Below are positions 16,559-25,016 of a stretch of DNA of 64,000 nucleotides, piece after piece. The notes under the pieces were generated by a model that saw only the letters and a program-made list of their open reading frames with translations, did no database searches and had not been told where the DNA came from. Origin of the DNA: an uncultured Pelagibacteraceae bacterium (GTDB lineage Bacteria > Pseudomonadota > Alphaproteobacteria > Pelagibacterales > Pelagibacteraceae); contig CACDZF010000001.1 in assembly GCA_902557385.1 (NCBI GenBank), forward strand, positions 177,840 to 241,839, read 5' to 3'. Each line of letters starts with the position of its first letter. Position 1 is the first letter of the stretch. The translations under genes were made by a program, and so were the position numbers.

Positions 16559-17004
16559 TGCTTCATGCAAAGGTAATTGATCTTGAAAAAGAAAAGATAA
16601 AACCTGAAAATGCAGAGGAGTTTATTGCATCATCAAAATTTGGTGCTTCAATAGTCTTTTACGGTACAGTAAGAAATAATAATGAAAACAAAAAAGTTAC
16701 TGGTATAACTTATGATGCACATGACGTAATGGTAGTTAAAAGTTTCAAAGAAATTTATAGTGAAACCGATCAAAAACTTAATATAAAAGATAAATCAGTT
16801 TTTATTGAACATGTTAAAGGATATGTGGGGCTTGGTGAAATAAGTATTATTATTGCAGTTGCTTGCCCTCATAGAGCTGAAGCTTATACTCTTTCAAGAT
16901 TTATTATTGAAGAAATCAAAAAAAGATCACCTATTTGGAAAAAAGAACATTACGAAAATGAGGATAGCGAATGGCTAAAAGGTAATCCTATCCAAGCTAA
17001 TTAA
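16558..17004 (+). CDS. moaE: Molybdopterin synthase catalytic subunit MoaE
   Basis: A 148-residue protein with the MoaE core ASIVFYGTVRNNNENKKV, the HVKGYVGLGEISIIIAVACP strand and the catalytic-Lys block SPIWKKEHYEN near residue 130. It forms the MPT synthase heterotetramer with MoaD and inserts the dithiolene sulfurs. Last gene of the moaACDE operon. Its stop overlaps the convergent mocA-like gene by 8 bases. Confidence 0.94.
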   Translation: MLHAKVIDLEKEKIKPENAEEFIASSKFGASIVFYGTVRNNNENKKVTGITYDAHDVMVVKSFKEIYSETDQKLNIKDKSVFIEHVKGYVGLGEISIIIAVACPHRAEAYTLSRFIIEEIKKRSPIWKKEHYENEDSEWLKGNPIQAN

Positions 17005-17569
17005 AGTCTCTTTTATAATCAAAATCTTTAAAAATTTTATTTGATGAAACCTTAATAAAATTTGTGTTTTTTTTTAGTTTTTTCACCATAAACTTAGCCC
17101 CAACATCCCCTTTGATTTTTTGAAATTTGTTTAATACTAGAATATCAAAACCAATTGGGTTTCCTATTTTATTTTTAAACTTTAATGCATGGACTAAAGA
17201 TTTCCCTTTTTTTATAGAATTATAAATTTTATTAATATCAGATGATTTTATAAAAGGCATATCAGATTGAACAATCACGAATCCTTTATCTTTTTTAGAT
17301 ATTTTTTTTAAGCCTGATTTAATTGATGTTGAAATTCCTAACTTAAATTTTTTATTTATGACATATGTGATTTTTTTATTTTTTATAGTTATTTTTTTAA
17401 GTTTTTTACTTTGGTAGCCCAAAACTATAATAATTTTATTTATTTTACTTTTTACAAGAGAGCTTAGAGCATGATTAATAAGATGTTTATCTTTAAACTT
17501 TTTAATTAATTTATTTTCGCTTCCTAATCTTTGAGATCGACCTGCGGCCAAAAGAATTGCATTAATCAT
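16997..17569 (-). CDS. mocA: MocA-like molybdenum cofactor cytidylyltransferase
   Basis: A 190-residue nucleotidyltransferase. The N-terminal AILLAAGRSQRLGSENKLI carries the GR-x-R-LG signature loop, and FVIVQSDMPFIKSSDI holds the metal-binding Asp. The segment GNPIGFD and the DVGAKFM motif fit MocA-type enzymes that make MCD cofactor for xanthine dehydrogenase-family proteins. The window has a matching client (CoxMLS-type genes). MobA (guanylyl) is the alternative; the adjacent xdhC genes favour MocA. Confidence 0.82.
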   Translation of the reverse strand: MINAILLAAGRSQRLGSENKLIKKFKDKHLINHALSSLVKSKINKIIIVLGYQSKKLKKITIKNKKITYVINKKFKLGISTSIKSGLKKISKKDKGFVIVQSDMPFIKSSDINKIYNSIKKGKSLVHALKFKNKIGNPIGFDILVLNKFQKIKGDVGAKFMVKKLKKNTNFIKVSSNKIFKDFDYKRDFN

Positions 17570-17572
17570 TTA

Positions 17573-17992
17573 TTAATCACCAATTAAATGATGAGATAAT
17601 ACTCTTATTTGTTTTTCAATTCGATGTTCAAATAAATACAAACCCTGCCATGTCCCAAGAATTAAATTTTTATTCTTTAAACTTAAAGTTAGTTGATTGT
17701 TAGTAAGTGCAGATTTTATATGTGCGGGCATATCATCTTTACCTTCTGTTGAATGTTTATATAGTTTTTCATCCATAGGGACTAATTTATGAAAAAAATT
17801 TTTAAGATCATGAAGTACATCAGGATCGGCATTTTCTTGAATAACTAGGGAAGCACTTGTGTGCATTATGTTGATATTCAAAATCCCATTTTTAATTTTT
17901 TGATTGTTTAACCATTCTAATGTTCTTTGAGTAAAGTTATAAAATCCTTGCCCATTAGTTTTAACTTTTATTTCTTCAAAAACTTGCTGCAT
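17573..17992 (-). CDS. YjbQ/UPF0047 family protein
   Basis: A 139-residue beta-rich protein with the family motifs NINIMHTSASLVIQENADPD (positions about 40-60, containing HTSA and ENxD), YKHSTEGKDDMPAHIKSAL and the C-terminal LGTWQGLYLFEHR. YjbQ is annotated as secondary thiamine-phosphate synthase from complementation data; the natural role is unsettled. It lies between xdhC and mocA with 1-3 base gaps, an unusual partner for a cofactor-maturation run, and is probably co-transcribed with them. Confidence 0.85.
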   Translation of the reverse strand: MQQVFEEIKVKTNGQGFYNFTQRTLEWLNNQKIKNGILNINIMHTSASLVIQENADPDVLHDLKNFFHKLVPMDEKLYKHSTEGKDDMPAHIKSALTNNQLTLSLKNKNLILGTWQGLYLFEHRIEKQIRVLSHHLIGD

Positions 17993-17993
17993 A

Positions 17994-18674
17994 TTACTTT
18001 TTATATGTTTCGGAAACTAGTTGTGAAATAATTGATAAAGCTATTTCTGGTGCAGATTTCCCTCCTAATTTAATTCCTATCGGTCCATGGATTGATTTTA
18101 TTTCATCTTCGCTAAATCCTGACTCTCTTAATCTTTGACATCTGTTCTCGTGAGTTTTTTTACTTCCAAGAGCACCTATATAGTAAAATTTTTTTTTTAA
18201 AGCATGTTGTAATGCTGGATCATCTATTTTTGGATCGTGTGTTAACGCAATTAATGCTGTATTTGTATTTGTTTCTATTTCTTTAAATGCTTCATTTGGC
18301 CATTTATTTATTATATTCATATTCGGAAACCTTTGTTCAGAAGCAAAATAGCCTCTTGGATCAATAATTGATATTTCAAAGTTTAAACTTTTAGCATAAT
18401 CAACCAGATATTGAGCTATATGAACGGCACCAACAATTATTACCTTAATAGGTCTTATATAAGTTTCTATAAATACATCTGTATTATCAATTACACCATT
18501 TTTTTTTGATTTATAAAAATTTTCAATTTGATCAGTGTATTTATTAAAATTTTTACTTAAAGGTTTTTTATCTATAAAAATTTCACTTTCTCCAGTTGAA
18601 AGTTTAGTAACGATTGCAAATTCAGATTTATTTTCTTTTTTTTTTATTATTTCTTTTAAAATTTCTAATTTCAT
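17994..18674 (-). CDS. XdhC-family protein, Rossmann-domain half
   Basis: A 226-residue protein containing the XdhC C-terminal NAD-binding domain: IVGAVHIAQYLVDYAKSLN near residue 80 and DPRGYFASEQRFPN, then ALIALTHDPKIDDPAL and YYIGALGSKKTHENR. The family loads sulfurated MCD cofactor into xanthine dehydrogenase-type enzymes. Its start overlaps the stop of the XdhC/CoxI N-terminal-domain gene by one base (TAATG). The two are halves of a protein that is often a single chain in other bacteria. Confidence 0.88.
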   Translation of the reverse strand: MKLEILKEIIKKKENKSEFAIVTKLSTGESEIFIDKKPLSKNFNKYTDQIENFYKSKKNGVIDNTDVFIETYIRPIKVIIVGAVHIAQYLVDYAKSLNFEISIIDPRGYFASEQRFPNMNIINKWPNEAFKEIETNTNTALIALTHDPKIDDPALQHALKKKFYYIGALGSKKTHENRCQRLRESGFSEDEIKSIHGPIGIKLGGKSAPEIALSIISQLVSETYKK

Positions 18675-19003
18675 TAGTTTATTTGTTCTAAATAAACAGC
18701 TATTTCACCACCACAAGCGAGTCCTACTTCCCATGCACTTTCGTTAGAAACTTTGAATTCAATCTTTTTAAAAGGTTTGTTATCTTTTATAATTCCAATA
18801 CACTCTCTAACTACTGCTGACTCAACGCAACCGCCAGAAACAGATCCAGAAAAATCTCCTTTTTCATTAACGATCATTCTACTTCCAACTTGACGTGGAG
18901 ACGATCCCCATGTTTGAATAACAGTTGCAAGTACTACCTTTTGGTTGGTTTTTATCCAATCATTTGCTTCTTCTAGAATCTTTTCATCAAATGAGTTTTT
19001 CAT
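18674..19003 (-). CDS. XdhC/CoxI-family protein, N-terminal domain
   Basis: A 109-residue protein carrying only the XdhC/CoxI N-terminal domain. Features are LATVIQTWGSSPRQVGSRMI, SGSVSGGCVESAVV (the conserved GGCVE) and GLACGGEIAVYLE (CGG). These Cys-containing loops bind the Mo cofactor in the family. It is 30 bases after the CoxM-type gene and overlaps the downstream Rossmann-domain gene by one base. The split seems natural: each half has its own start and an intact domain. Confidence 0.88.
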   Translation of the reverse strand: MKNSFDEKILEEANDWIKTNQKVVLATVIQTWGSSPRQVGSRMIVNEKGDFSGSVSGGCVESAVVRECIGIIKDNKPFKKIEFKVSNESAWEVGLACGGEIAVYLEQIN

Positions 19004-19033
19004 TAGATGTAAAGGTAATACTGATATATCTAA

Positions 19034-19819
19034 TTAGCAAGCTTCAACGGCTTTTTTTGCAAATATTTTTACCATATTTGCTCTATAATCTGCTGACGCA
19101 TGAACATCAGAATTCATACCACTTGATGAAATCTTAACATTGTCTAAAGCAGATGAAGAAAAGCTTTTTGATAGAGCGCCTGAAATATTTTCGTCATTAT
19201 AAACACATGATTTAGCGCCGGTAACTCCAACATTAACACCGCCTTTATGTTTCGCAACATAAACTCCTACTATGGCATATCTAGATGCAGGATTTGGGTA
19301 TTTTTTATAACAAGATTTCTCAGGAACTTGAAATTCTACAGCCTCAATCAACTCTCCTTTTTTAAGAGATGTCTCAAACATTCCTGTAAAAAATTTATCT
19401 GCACTAACTTTTCTATTGTTTGTATGGATTGTTGCGTTAAGTGCTATACATGCTGATGGATAATCAGCTGAAGGGTCATTGTTTGCAATTGATCCACCGA
19501 TTGTTCCTCTATTTCTTACTTGCGGATCCCCAATACCCTCAGCCAAAGCAGCTAAAGACGGAATGGCTTTTTTAACTTCTTTTGAATGGGCAACTTCTGC
19601 ATGCTTTGTAGTTGCACCAATAGTTACAGTTTTGCTACTCACTTTTATTCCAGATAATTTTTTTATTCTTTTAATATCTATAATGTCTTTATAAGAAGCT
19701 AATCCTAATTTCATTGAAGGAAGAGTAGTCATACCACCAGCTAAAAAGGCAGAGCTCGATGAAGCTAGTTTTGTTGCTTCTTTTACATCTTTAGTAGAAT
19801 GATAATTAAATGTTTTCAT
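19034..19819 (-). CDS. coxM: Molybdenum hydroxylase FAD subunit (CoxM-like)
   Basis: A 261-residue FAD-binding subunit of the xanthine dehydrogenase family. The two FAD-binding motifs are visible: SSAFLAGGMTTLPSMKL near residue 25-40 and GTIGGSIANNDPSADYPSA near 108. CO-dehydrogenase-type C-terminal domain follows. It would pass electrons from the 2Fe-2S subunit to FAD and onward. It sits 9 bases downstream of the large subunit gene. The order on this strand is coxS, coxL, coxM. Confidence 0.9.
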   Translation of the reverse strand: MKTFNYHSTKDVKEATKLASSSSAFLAGGMTTLPSMKLGLASYKDIIDIKRIKKLSGIKVSSKTVTIGATTKHAEVAHSKEVKKAIPSLAALAEGIGDPQVRNRGTIGGSIANNDPSADYPSACIALNATIHTNNRKVSADKFFTGMFETSLKKGELIEAVEFQVPEKSCYKKYPNPASRYAIVGVYVAKHKGGVNVGVTGAKSCVYNDENISGALSKSFSSSALDNVKISSSGMNSDVHASADYRANMVKIFAKKAVEAC

Positions 19820-19828
19820 ATTTATCTC

Positions 19829-22204
19829 CTATGCTGCTTTAGAATTTGATTTGTTCATTTTTTGACAAGCCTTCCAAACCTTTTCAGCAGTTGCAGGCAT
19901 AGACACTTCAGTGCCAACTGCATTCATTACTGCATTCATTACTGCAGGCGGAGCAGCTATTGCTCCTGCTTCACCACATCCTTTTGTACCTAATGGATTT
20001 GATGTTGCTGGTGTACAAGTAAATCCTAAATTAAATTCTGGAAAATTATCTGCTCTTGGCATTGTATAATCCATATAAGATGCTGTAACTAATTGACCTG
20101 TATCATCATAGTGGCAATTTTCATAAAGGGCTTGTCCAATACCTTGAGCTAAGCCTCCATGAACTTGACCTTCTACTATTAAAGGATTTATAATTGTTCC
20201 AAAATCATCAACAGCTGTATATTTAACTACTTCAGTATTTCCAGTATCAGGATCAACTTCTACCTCACAAATGTGAGAACCAGCTGGAAAAGAAAAATTA
20301 CCTGGATCAAAAAATGAAGTTTCTTTTAAACCTGGCTCTTCACCTTCTGGTAATGGAGATTTTACCTCACCATATGTTCCTGGCAGATAACATGCAAAAG
20401 CAACTTCTCCAATAGTTTTCTTTTGATTTGATTTTGCTACAATAAATTCACCATCTTTAAATTCAACATCGCTTTCATTAACTTCAAGCATTTTTGCCGC
20501 AACTTTTTTTCCTTTTGCTACTATTTTATCACAAGCTTTAACAATGGCAGTTCCACCGACTGTTAAAGATCTCGAACCATATGTGCCATATCCGAAAGGA
20601 CCTTTATCGGTATCGCCGTGTGAAATTTCTATATTTTCTAAAGGAACACCTAATCTATCTGCAGCTATTTGAGCAAATGTTGTGTCATGTCCTTGTCCAT
20701 GACTATGTGAACCAGTAAAAACGGTAACATTTCCTGTTGGATTGAATCTCACTTCAGCAGACTCCCATAAACCAATTCCACATCCAAGAGACATTACAAC
20801 AGCAGAAGGTGCGATACCGCATGCCTCAAAATAACTACAGAAACCTACACCTCTTAGTTTTCCTTTAGACTCTGATTCTTTTTTTCTTGCTTCGAAACCT
20901 TTGTAATCTCCAACCTCCATAGCTTTTTTTAAACCTGCATTATAATCTCCTGAGTCTACTGAATGAACTAAAGTTTGTTGAAAAGGAAATTCTGTTGGAA
21001 AATTTTTCATTCTAATTTCTGCAGGATCCATTCCTAATTCTCTCGCTGCTTTTTCTACAAGTGTTTCTATAGTGTATGTTGCCTCAGGTCTTCCAGCTCC
21101 TCTATAAGCATCTACGGGTGCAGTATTAGTAAACACTGCTTTAACATTACTATAAGCGGCAGGCATTTTATAAACTCCAGTTGCACATGGACCAAATAAA
21201 TATGTTGGAGTTACAGTTCCAAAAACTGAGGCATAAGCTCCAAGATTTGCTATTGTTTCATTTTTAAATCCTAAAAAAGTACCGTCATTTTTTACTGCTA
21301 ATTCAGCATGAGTAACATGGTCTCTTCCATGGCAATCAGACAAAAATGACTCTGTTCTATCAGCAACCCATTTCACTGGTCTTTCAATTTTTTTAGATGC
21401 CCAACTACAAACCACTTCTTCGGCGTAAGGATAAATTTTTGATCCAAATCCTCCACCAACATCTGGTGCTATTACTCTTAGTTTATTTTCTGGAGCGACA
21501 CCGTTAAATGCTGAAATAATTATTCTAGCTAAATGTGGGTTTTGACTTGTTGTATATAAAGTTATTTCTTCTGTTGAAGGATTATAATCTGCATTTGCAG
21601 CTCTAGGTTCCATTGCATTTGGAATTAATCTGTTATTAATTAAATCAATTTTAATAATTTTATCTGCTTTATCAAAAGCTTCTTGAGTTTTAGCCCTGTC
21701 ACCTAACAACCAATCAAAGCATAAATTTTTTGGAATATCTTTATAAATACTTTCTGAGTCCATTGCTTTATCTGTTTTGACAACTGCTTTTAGAATTTTA
21801 TAATCTACTTTTACTAATTCAGCTGCATTTCTAGCCTCATCAAGGCTCTCAGCAATTACTACAGCTACATGATCACCAACATAATTTACGCTCTCATTAG
21901 CTAATGGTGGATGTGCAGGCACTTTCATATCTGAGCCATCTTCACTTTTAATTCTCCACCCAGCTATTAATCCACCAATTTTATCGTTGGCAATATCTTT
22001 ACCGGTAAGCACAGCAACTACTCCTGATGCTTTTTCTGCTTTTGAAATATCTACATTTTTTAGTTGTGCTCTTGCATGTGGAGAACGAACAAAATAAGCG
22101 TATGTTTGATGAGCAAAAGTAACATCTGCTGTATACTTGCCTCTTCCTGTTAAAAGTTTTTTATCTTCTTTTCTCTCAACTCTTGATCCAACTAAACTAG
22201 CCAT
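19829..22204 (-). CDS. Molybdenum hydroxylase large subunit, form-II CoxL type
   Basis: A 791-residue MCD-binding catalytic subunit. It begins with SLVGSRVERKEDKKLLTGRG and has the GGGFGSKIYPYAEE cofactor loop. The active-site loop reads VDAYRGAGRPEATY, the form-II signature, whereas true aerobic CO dehydrogenase (form I) has AYxCSFR with the Cu-ligating Cys. GTKGCGEAGAIAAPPA near the end holds the catalytic Glu. The substrate is therefore probably a carbonyl or N-heterocycle compound rather than CO. It forms a heterotrimer with the adjacent 2Fe-2S and FAD subunits. Family firm, substrate unknown. Confidence 0.92.
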   Translation of the reverse strand: MASLVGSRVERKEDKKLLTGRGKYTADVTFAHQTYAYFVRSPHARAQLKNVDISKAEKASGVVAVLTGKDIANDKIGGLIAGWRIKSEDGSDMKVPAHPPLANESVNYVGDHVAVVIAESLDEARNAAELVKVDYKILKAVVKTDKAMDSESIYKDIPKNLCFDWLLGDRAKTQEAFDKADKIIKIDLINNRLIPNAMEPRAANADYNPSTEEITLYTTSQNPHLARIIISAFNGVAPENKLRVIAPDVGGGFGSKIYPYAEEVVCSWASKKIERPVKWVADRTESFLSDCHGRDHVTHAELAVKNDGTFLGFKNETIANLGAYASVFGTVTPTYLFGPCATGVYKMPAAYSNVKAVFTNTAPVDAYRGAGRPEATYTIETLVEKAARELGMDPAEIRMKNFPTEFPFQQTLVHSVDSGDYNAGLKKAMEVGDYKGFEARKKESESKGKLRGVGFCSYFEACGIAPSAVVMSLGCGIGLWESAEVRFNPTGNVTVFTGSHSHGQGHDTTFAQIAADRLGVPLENIEISHGDTDKGPFGYGTYGSRSLTVGGTAIVKACDKIVAKGKKVAAKMLEVNESDVEFKDGEFIVAKSNQKKTIGEVAFACYLPGTYGEVKSPLPEGEEPGLKETSFFDPGNFSFPAGSHICEVEVDPDTGNTEVVKYTAVDDFGTIINPLIVEGQVHGGLAQGIGQALYENCHYDDTGQLVTASYMDYTMPRADNFPEFNLGFTCTPATSNPLGTKGCGEAGAIAAPPAVMNAVMNAVGTEVSMPATAEKVWKACQKMNKSNSKAA

Positions 22205-22222
22205 AATAAATTTCTCCTTCCA

Positions 22223-22684
22223 TTACATTTTTGTAGCAGCTTCTTTAACTGCAGCTACTATATTTTGGTAACCTGTGCATCTACAAATATTTCCTTCCAA
22301 CCAATCTCTTATTTCTTTATCGCTTGGGTTTTTTTTGTGATTAAGTAAATCAATGGCGCTCATAACCATTCCTGGTGTACAAAATCCACATTGTAAACCA
22401 TGTTCTTTTTTAAATGCTTCTTGCATTGGATGCATTTTTCCATTTTTTACCAGTCCTTCAATAGTAGTAACTTTTGAACCATCTAAATCAGCCGCTAAAG
22501 CAGTGCAGCTTTTAATAGATTTTCCATCTACGTGCACAACACATGCACCACATTGACTTGTATCACACCCAACATGTGTGCCTGTTAAATTCAAAACTTC
22601 TCTTAAAAAAACCGATAAAACTGTATGATCGGCAACTTCTTTACTAATTTTTTTACCGTTAACTTCTAAATTGACTTTTTTCAT
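22223..22684 (-). CDS. coxS: Molybdenum hydroxylase 2Fe-2S subunit (CoxS-like)
   Basis: A 153-residue iron-sulfur subunit. The plant-ferredoxin-type cluster is [20 protein letters not shown] followed by SC (residues about 38-60). The second cluster is [13 protein letters not shown] and [15 protein letters not shown] (about 98-145). Electrons pass from the Mo site through these clusters to FAD. First gene of the coxS-L-M run; an SD-like AGGGGAAGCT precedes the start. Confidence 0.94.
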   Translation of the reverse strand: MKKVNLEVNGKKISKEVADHTVLSVFLREVLNLTGTHVGCDTSQCGACVVHVDGKSIKSCTALAADLDGSKVTTIEGLVKNGKMHPMQEAFKKEHGLQCGFCTPGMVMSAIDLLNHKKNPSDKEIRDWLEGNICRCTGYQNIVAAVKEAATKM

Positions 22685-22774
22685 AGCTTCCCCTCTATAA
22701 AAATTTATTTATTTAAACATAATCTTTGATCACCTTCAATTATATATAAGAATTAAATTCTAGTTGAGCGCGAA

Positions 22775-23347
22775 TTAAAATACGAAATATCCAATAATAA
22801 TGATCATTAGAAGAACTATTGATGAATAAATGTAAATATTTTTATTTGATTTTTTAGTAACTGGTAATTCTTTTTTAACTTCATTAGATTTTTCATTTTT
22901 TGGTACTTCTTTATTTGAAACTAATTCTGAAAATTTTCCAAAAAAAATATCAGCCATTTTTTTTGCAGTCATATCAATAAGTCTTGATCCAACTTGCGCT
23001 ATCTTACCGCCAACATTTGCATCTACCTCATAATTTAATTTTGTACCACCTTCAAAATCTTCAAGACTAACTTTGGCTGAACCAGATGCAAAGCCAACAG
23101 GAGAGTTGCCAGATCCTTCAATAACATAACTGTTTGGTGCATTAATATCTTTAAGTTCAATATCTCCTGTAAAACTTGCGTTAAATGGACCAATCTTATT
23201 TGTAGCTGTTGCTGTAAATTCTGTATCAGAATTTTTTTTAAATTCCTCGCAACCAGGTATTGATTTTTTTAAAATTTCTGGATTATTTAAAGCCTCCCAA
23301 ACTTTTTGTTTTTCTAAATTTATTTGATATGATCCATTAAGTTTCAT
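22775..23347 (-). CDS. coxG: CoxG-like SRPBCC protein with C-terminal membrane anchor
   Basis: A carbon monoxide dehydrogenase subunit G-family protein. I prefer the start at 23347 (MKLNGSYQINLEKQKVWEAL), where family homology begins, over the ATG 21 bases upstream. SRPBCC motifs are ILKKSIPGCEEF and SGSAKVSLEDFEGGTKLNYE. A single hydrophobic helix ends the protein (YIYSSIVLLMIIIIGYFVF), which should anchor it, and its Mo-hydroxylase partner, to the inner membrane. It lies 90 bases upstream of coxS on the same strand and is divergent from the DUF1244 gene. Confidence 0.86.
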   Translation of the reverse strand: MKLNGSYQINLEKQKVWEALNNPEILKKSIPGCEEFKKNSDTEFTATATNKIGPFNASFTGDIELKDINAPNSYVIEGSGNSPVGFASGSAKVSLEDFEGGTKLNYEVDANVGGKIAQVGSRLIDMTAKKMADIFFGKFSELVSNKEVPKNEKSNEVKKELPVTKKSNKNIYIYSSIVLLMIIIIGYFVF

Positions 23348-23376
23348 AAATATAAAAAAACTTAACATAAAAAATT

Positions 23377-23622
23377 ATGGATGATAATATAAAAAAAGAA
23401 TTACAATCTGCCACTTTAGATAGGTTAATTAATCACCTTAGAGAAAGAAAAGATGTTCAAAATATAGATTTGATGAATCTTGCAGGTTTTTGTAGAAACT
23501 GTTTGTCTAAATGGTACAGAGAAGAGGCAGAAAAAAAGGGTGTCGAAATTTCAGATCAAGATGCAAGAACTCATGTTTATGGAATGCCTTATTCTGAATG
23601 GAAAGAAAAATATCAAAAATAA
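23377..23622 (+). CDS. DUF1244 domain-containing protein
   Basis: An 81-residue protein matching DUF1244 over its whole length: LIDH-type helix (RLINHLRERKDVQNIDLMNL), AGFCRNCLSKWYREEAEKKG with CxxC, and THVYGMPYSEWKEKYQ at the end. Function is unknown; the CxxC suggests a metal or redox site. It is divergent from coxG and 15 bases upstream of an EamA permease gene. Common in alphaproteobacteria as a solitary gene, so no functional link to its neighbours is claimed. Confidence 0.88.
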   Translation: MDDNIKKELQSATLDRLINHLRERKDVQNIDLMNLAGFCRNCLSKWYREEAEKKGVEISDQDARTHVYGMPYSEWKEKYQK

Positions 23623-23637
23623 ATACTTTTCTTTTTA

Positions 23638-24492
23638 ATGATTAGGCTGTTCCCTTTAATATTTATAGTTCTTTGGTCCTCAGCTTTTATAACTACAAAA
23701 CCTATTGTTGATTATAGCGATCCTTTTGCTGCTTTATCATTCAGATTTGTAATAGTAGCATTTGGTTTTTTTTTATTTTCAATTTTTAAAAAACAAAAAA
23801 TTTTGGTACCAAAAAAAAATGCCTTTGAATCGATATTTAGTGGTGTTTTGTTTCATGGTTTATATCTTGGTGGTGTATTTTTTTCCATTTCAAAAGGTTT
23901 GCCAACAGGAATAGCGGCATTGATAGTAACTCTTAATCCGGTTCTAACTAACGCATTAGCGGGTCCATTGCTAAAAGAAAAAGTTACATTGAAACAATGG
24001 ATTGGGGTGATACTTGGTTTTTTAGGTGCAATAATTGTTTTAGGCTTTGACGTTGGTTCAGGATTACCAACAATTGGTATAATTGCAGTTTTTATTTCAC
24101 TTTTAGCTGTAACTAGTGCAACTTTATGGCAAAAAAAATTAAGTAATAACTTATCATTACCAGTAAGTAATATGTATCAAGCTATTGGTGGATTTATATT
24201 CCATCTAATTATAGTTTTGTTTTTGGCAAAACCTTACATTGATTTTTCTCCCACTTTCATTATTGCTATGAGTCATCAAATTTTATTAGTTTCCTTTGGT
24301 GCTTTTACAATCTTAATGTATTTAATAAAACATAATTCAGCTAGTAAAACAGTGTCTATATTTTTTTTAATTCCAGCTACATCTGCTTTTATTGCATGGA
24401 TTTTTTTAAACGAAACTTTAAGTATTTATGATATTTTTGGTTTTGCGATAGCTTCTATTGGAGTATTTATTGCAACAAGAGAAAATAAATGA
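23638..24492 (+). CDS. EamA/DMT-family permease
   Basis: A 284-residue inner-membrane transporter with about ten hydrophobic helices in two EamA repeats. The first helix contains LIFIVLWSSAFITTKPIVDY; the end of the first repeat has GLPTGIAALIVTLNPVLTNA and KQWIGVILGFLGAIIVLGFD; the second repeat ends FLNETLSIYDIFGFAIASIG. Substrate unknown. It converges on moaB with a 3-base gap. Confidence 0.88.
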   Translation: MIRLFPLIFIVLWSSAFITTKPIVDYSDPFAALSFRFVIVAFGFFLFSIFKKQKILVPKKNAFESIFSGVLFHGLYLGGVFFSISKGLPTGIAALIVTLNPVLTNALAGPLLKEKVTLKQWIGVILGFLGAIIVLGFDVGSGLPTIGIIAVFISLLAVTSATLWQKKLSNNLSLPVSNMYQAIGGFIFHLIIVLFLAKPYIDFSPTFIIAMSHQILLVSFGAFTILMYLIKHNSASKTVSIFFLIPATSAFIAWIFLNETLSIYDIFGFAIASIGVFIATRENK

Positions 24493-24495
24493 GTT

Positions 24496-24996
24496 TTATT
24501 TTTCCTTAAGTCTTGGAAACAGTTCTACAAAATTACAAGGTTTATGATTAATATCTAATTGTTTTATCAAAATTTTATCCCAAGCATCAGTAACGCCACC
24601 TGAAGATCCAGGTAAAGCAAATATATATTTGCCGTTAGCGAGAACAGCGGATGCTCTAGATTGAATTGAAGAAGTTCCAACTGTTTCTAAGCTATAGTAT
24701 CTAAAAATCTCTCCAAACCCTGGTATATGTTTATCTGCAATTTCATCTAAGGCCTCAGGAGTGATATCTCTTCCTGTTAAACCTGTTCCACCTGTTGTAA
24801 TAATTACATCTATATTTTTTTTCTTAATCCATTTTTTTAAAATTTTTTTAATATCTTTTTTATTATCCTTGCAAATTTTACGCTCAACTAAATTATGTTT
24901 AGCTTTTTTAATTTTGTTTACCAAAATTCCTCCCGATTTATCTGTTTTTATATTTCTAGTATCGGTTACAGTTAAAAGTGCTATATTTACTTTCAT
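24496..24996 (-). CDS. moaB: Molybdenum cofactor biosynthesis protein MoaB
   Basis: A 166-residue MogA/MoaB-fold protein. The MPT-binding loop is VIITTGGTGLTGRDITPEAL (about residues 70-90). IQSRASAVLANGKYIFALPG and SSGGVTDAWDKIL are typical of MoaB. It probably adenylylates molybdopterin before Mo insertion, as MogA does. It belongs functionally to the moaACDE group 7.5 kb away and lies divergent from the TauE/SafE gene. Confidence 0.92.
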   Translation of the reverse strand: MKVNIALLTVTDTRNIKTDKSGGILVNKIKKAKHNLVERKICKDNKKDIKKILKKWIKKKNIDVIITTGGTGLTGRDITPEALDEIADKHIPGFGEIFRYYSLETVGTSSIQSRASAVLANGKYIFALPGSSGGVTDAWDKILIKQLDINHKPCNFVELFPRLKEK

Positions 24997-25016
24997 AAAA
25001 TAAGTTAATTTCTAAT

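Noticed and set aside
22353..22556. Open frame on the strand opposite coxS
   Set aside because: It is a shadow of the strongly supported 2Fe-2S subunit gene, with no domain features of its own. The same reasoning excludes the other opposite-strand frames inside real genes.
19829..22684. Aerobic carbon monoxide dehydrogenase (form I)
   Set aside because: The active-site loop is AYRGAGR, not AYxCSFR, so the Cu-binding Cys is missing. I call it a form-II molybdenum hydroxylase of unknown substrate.
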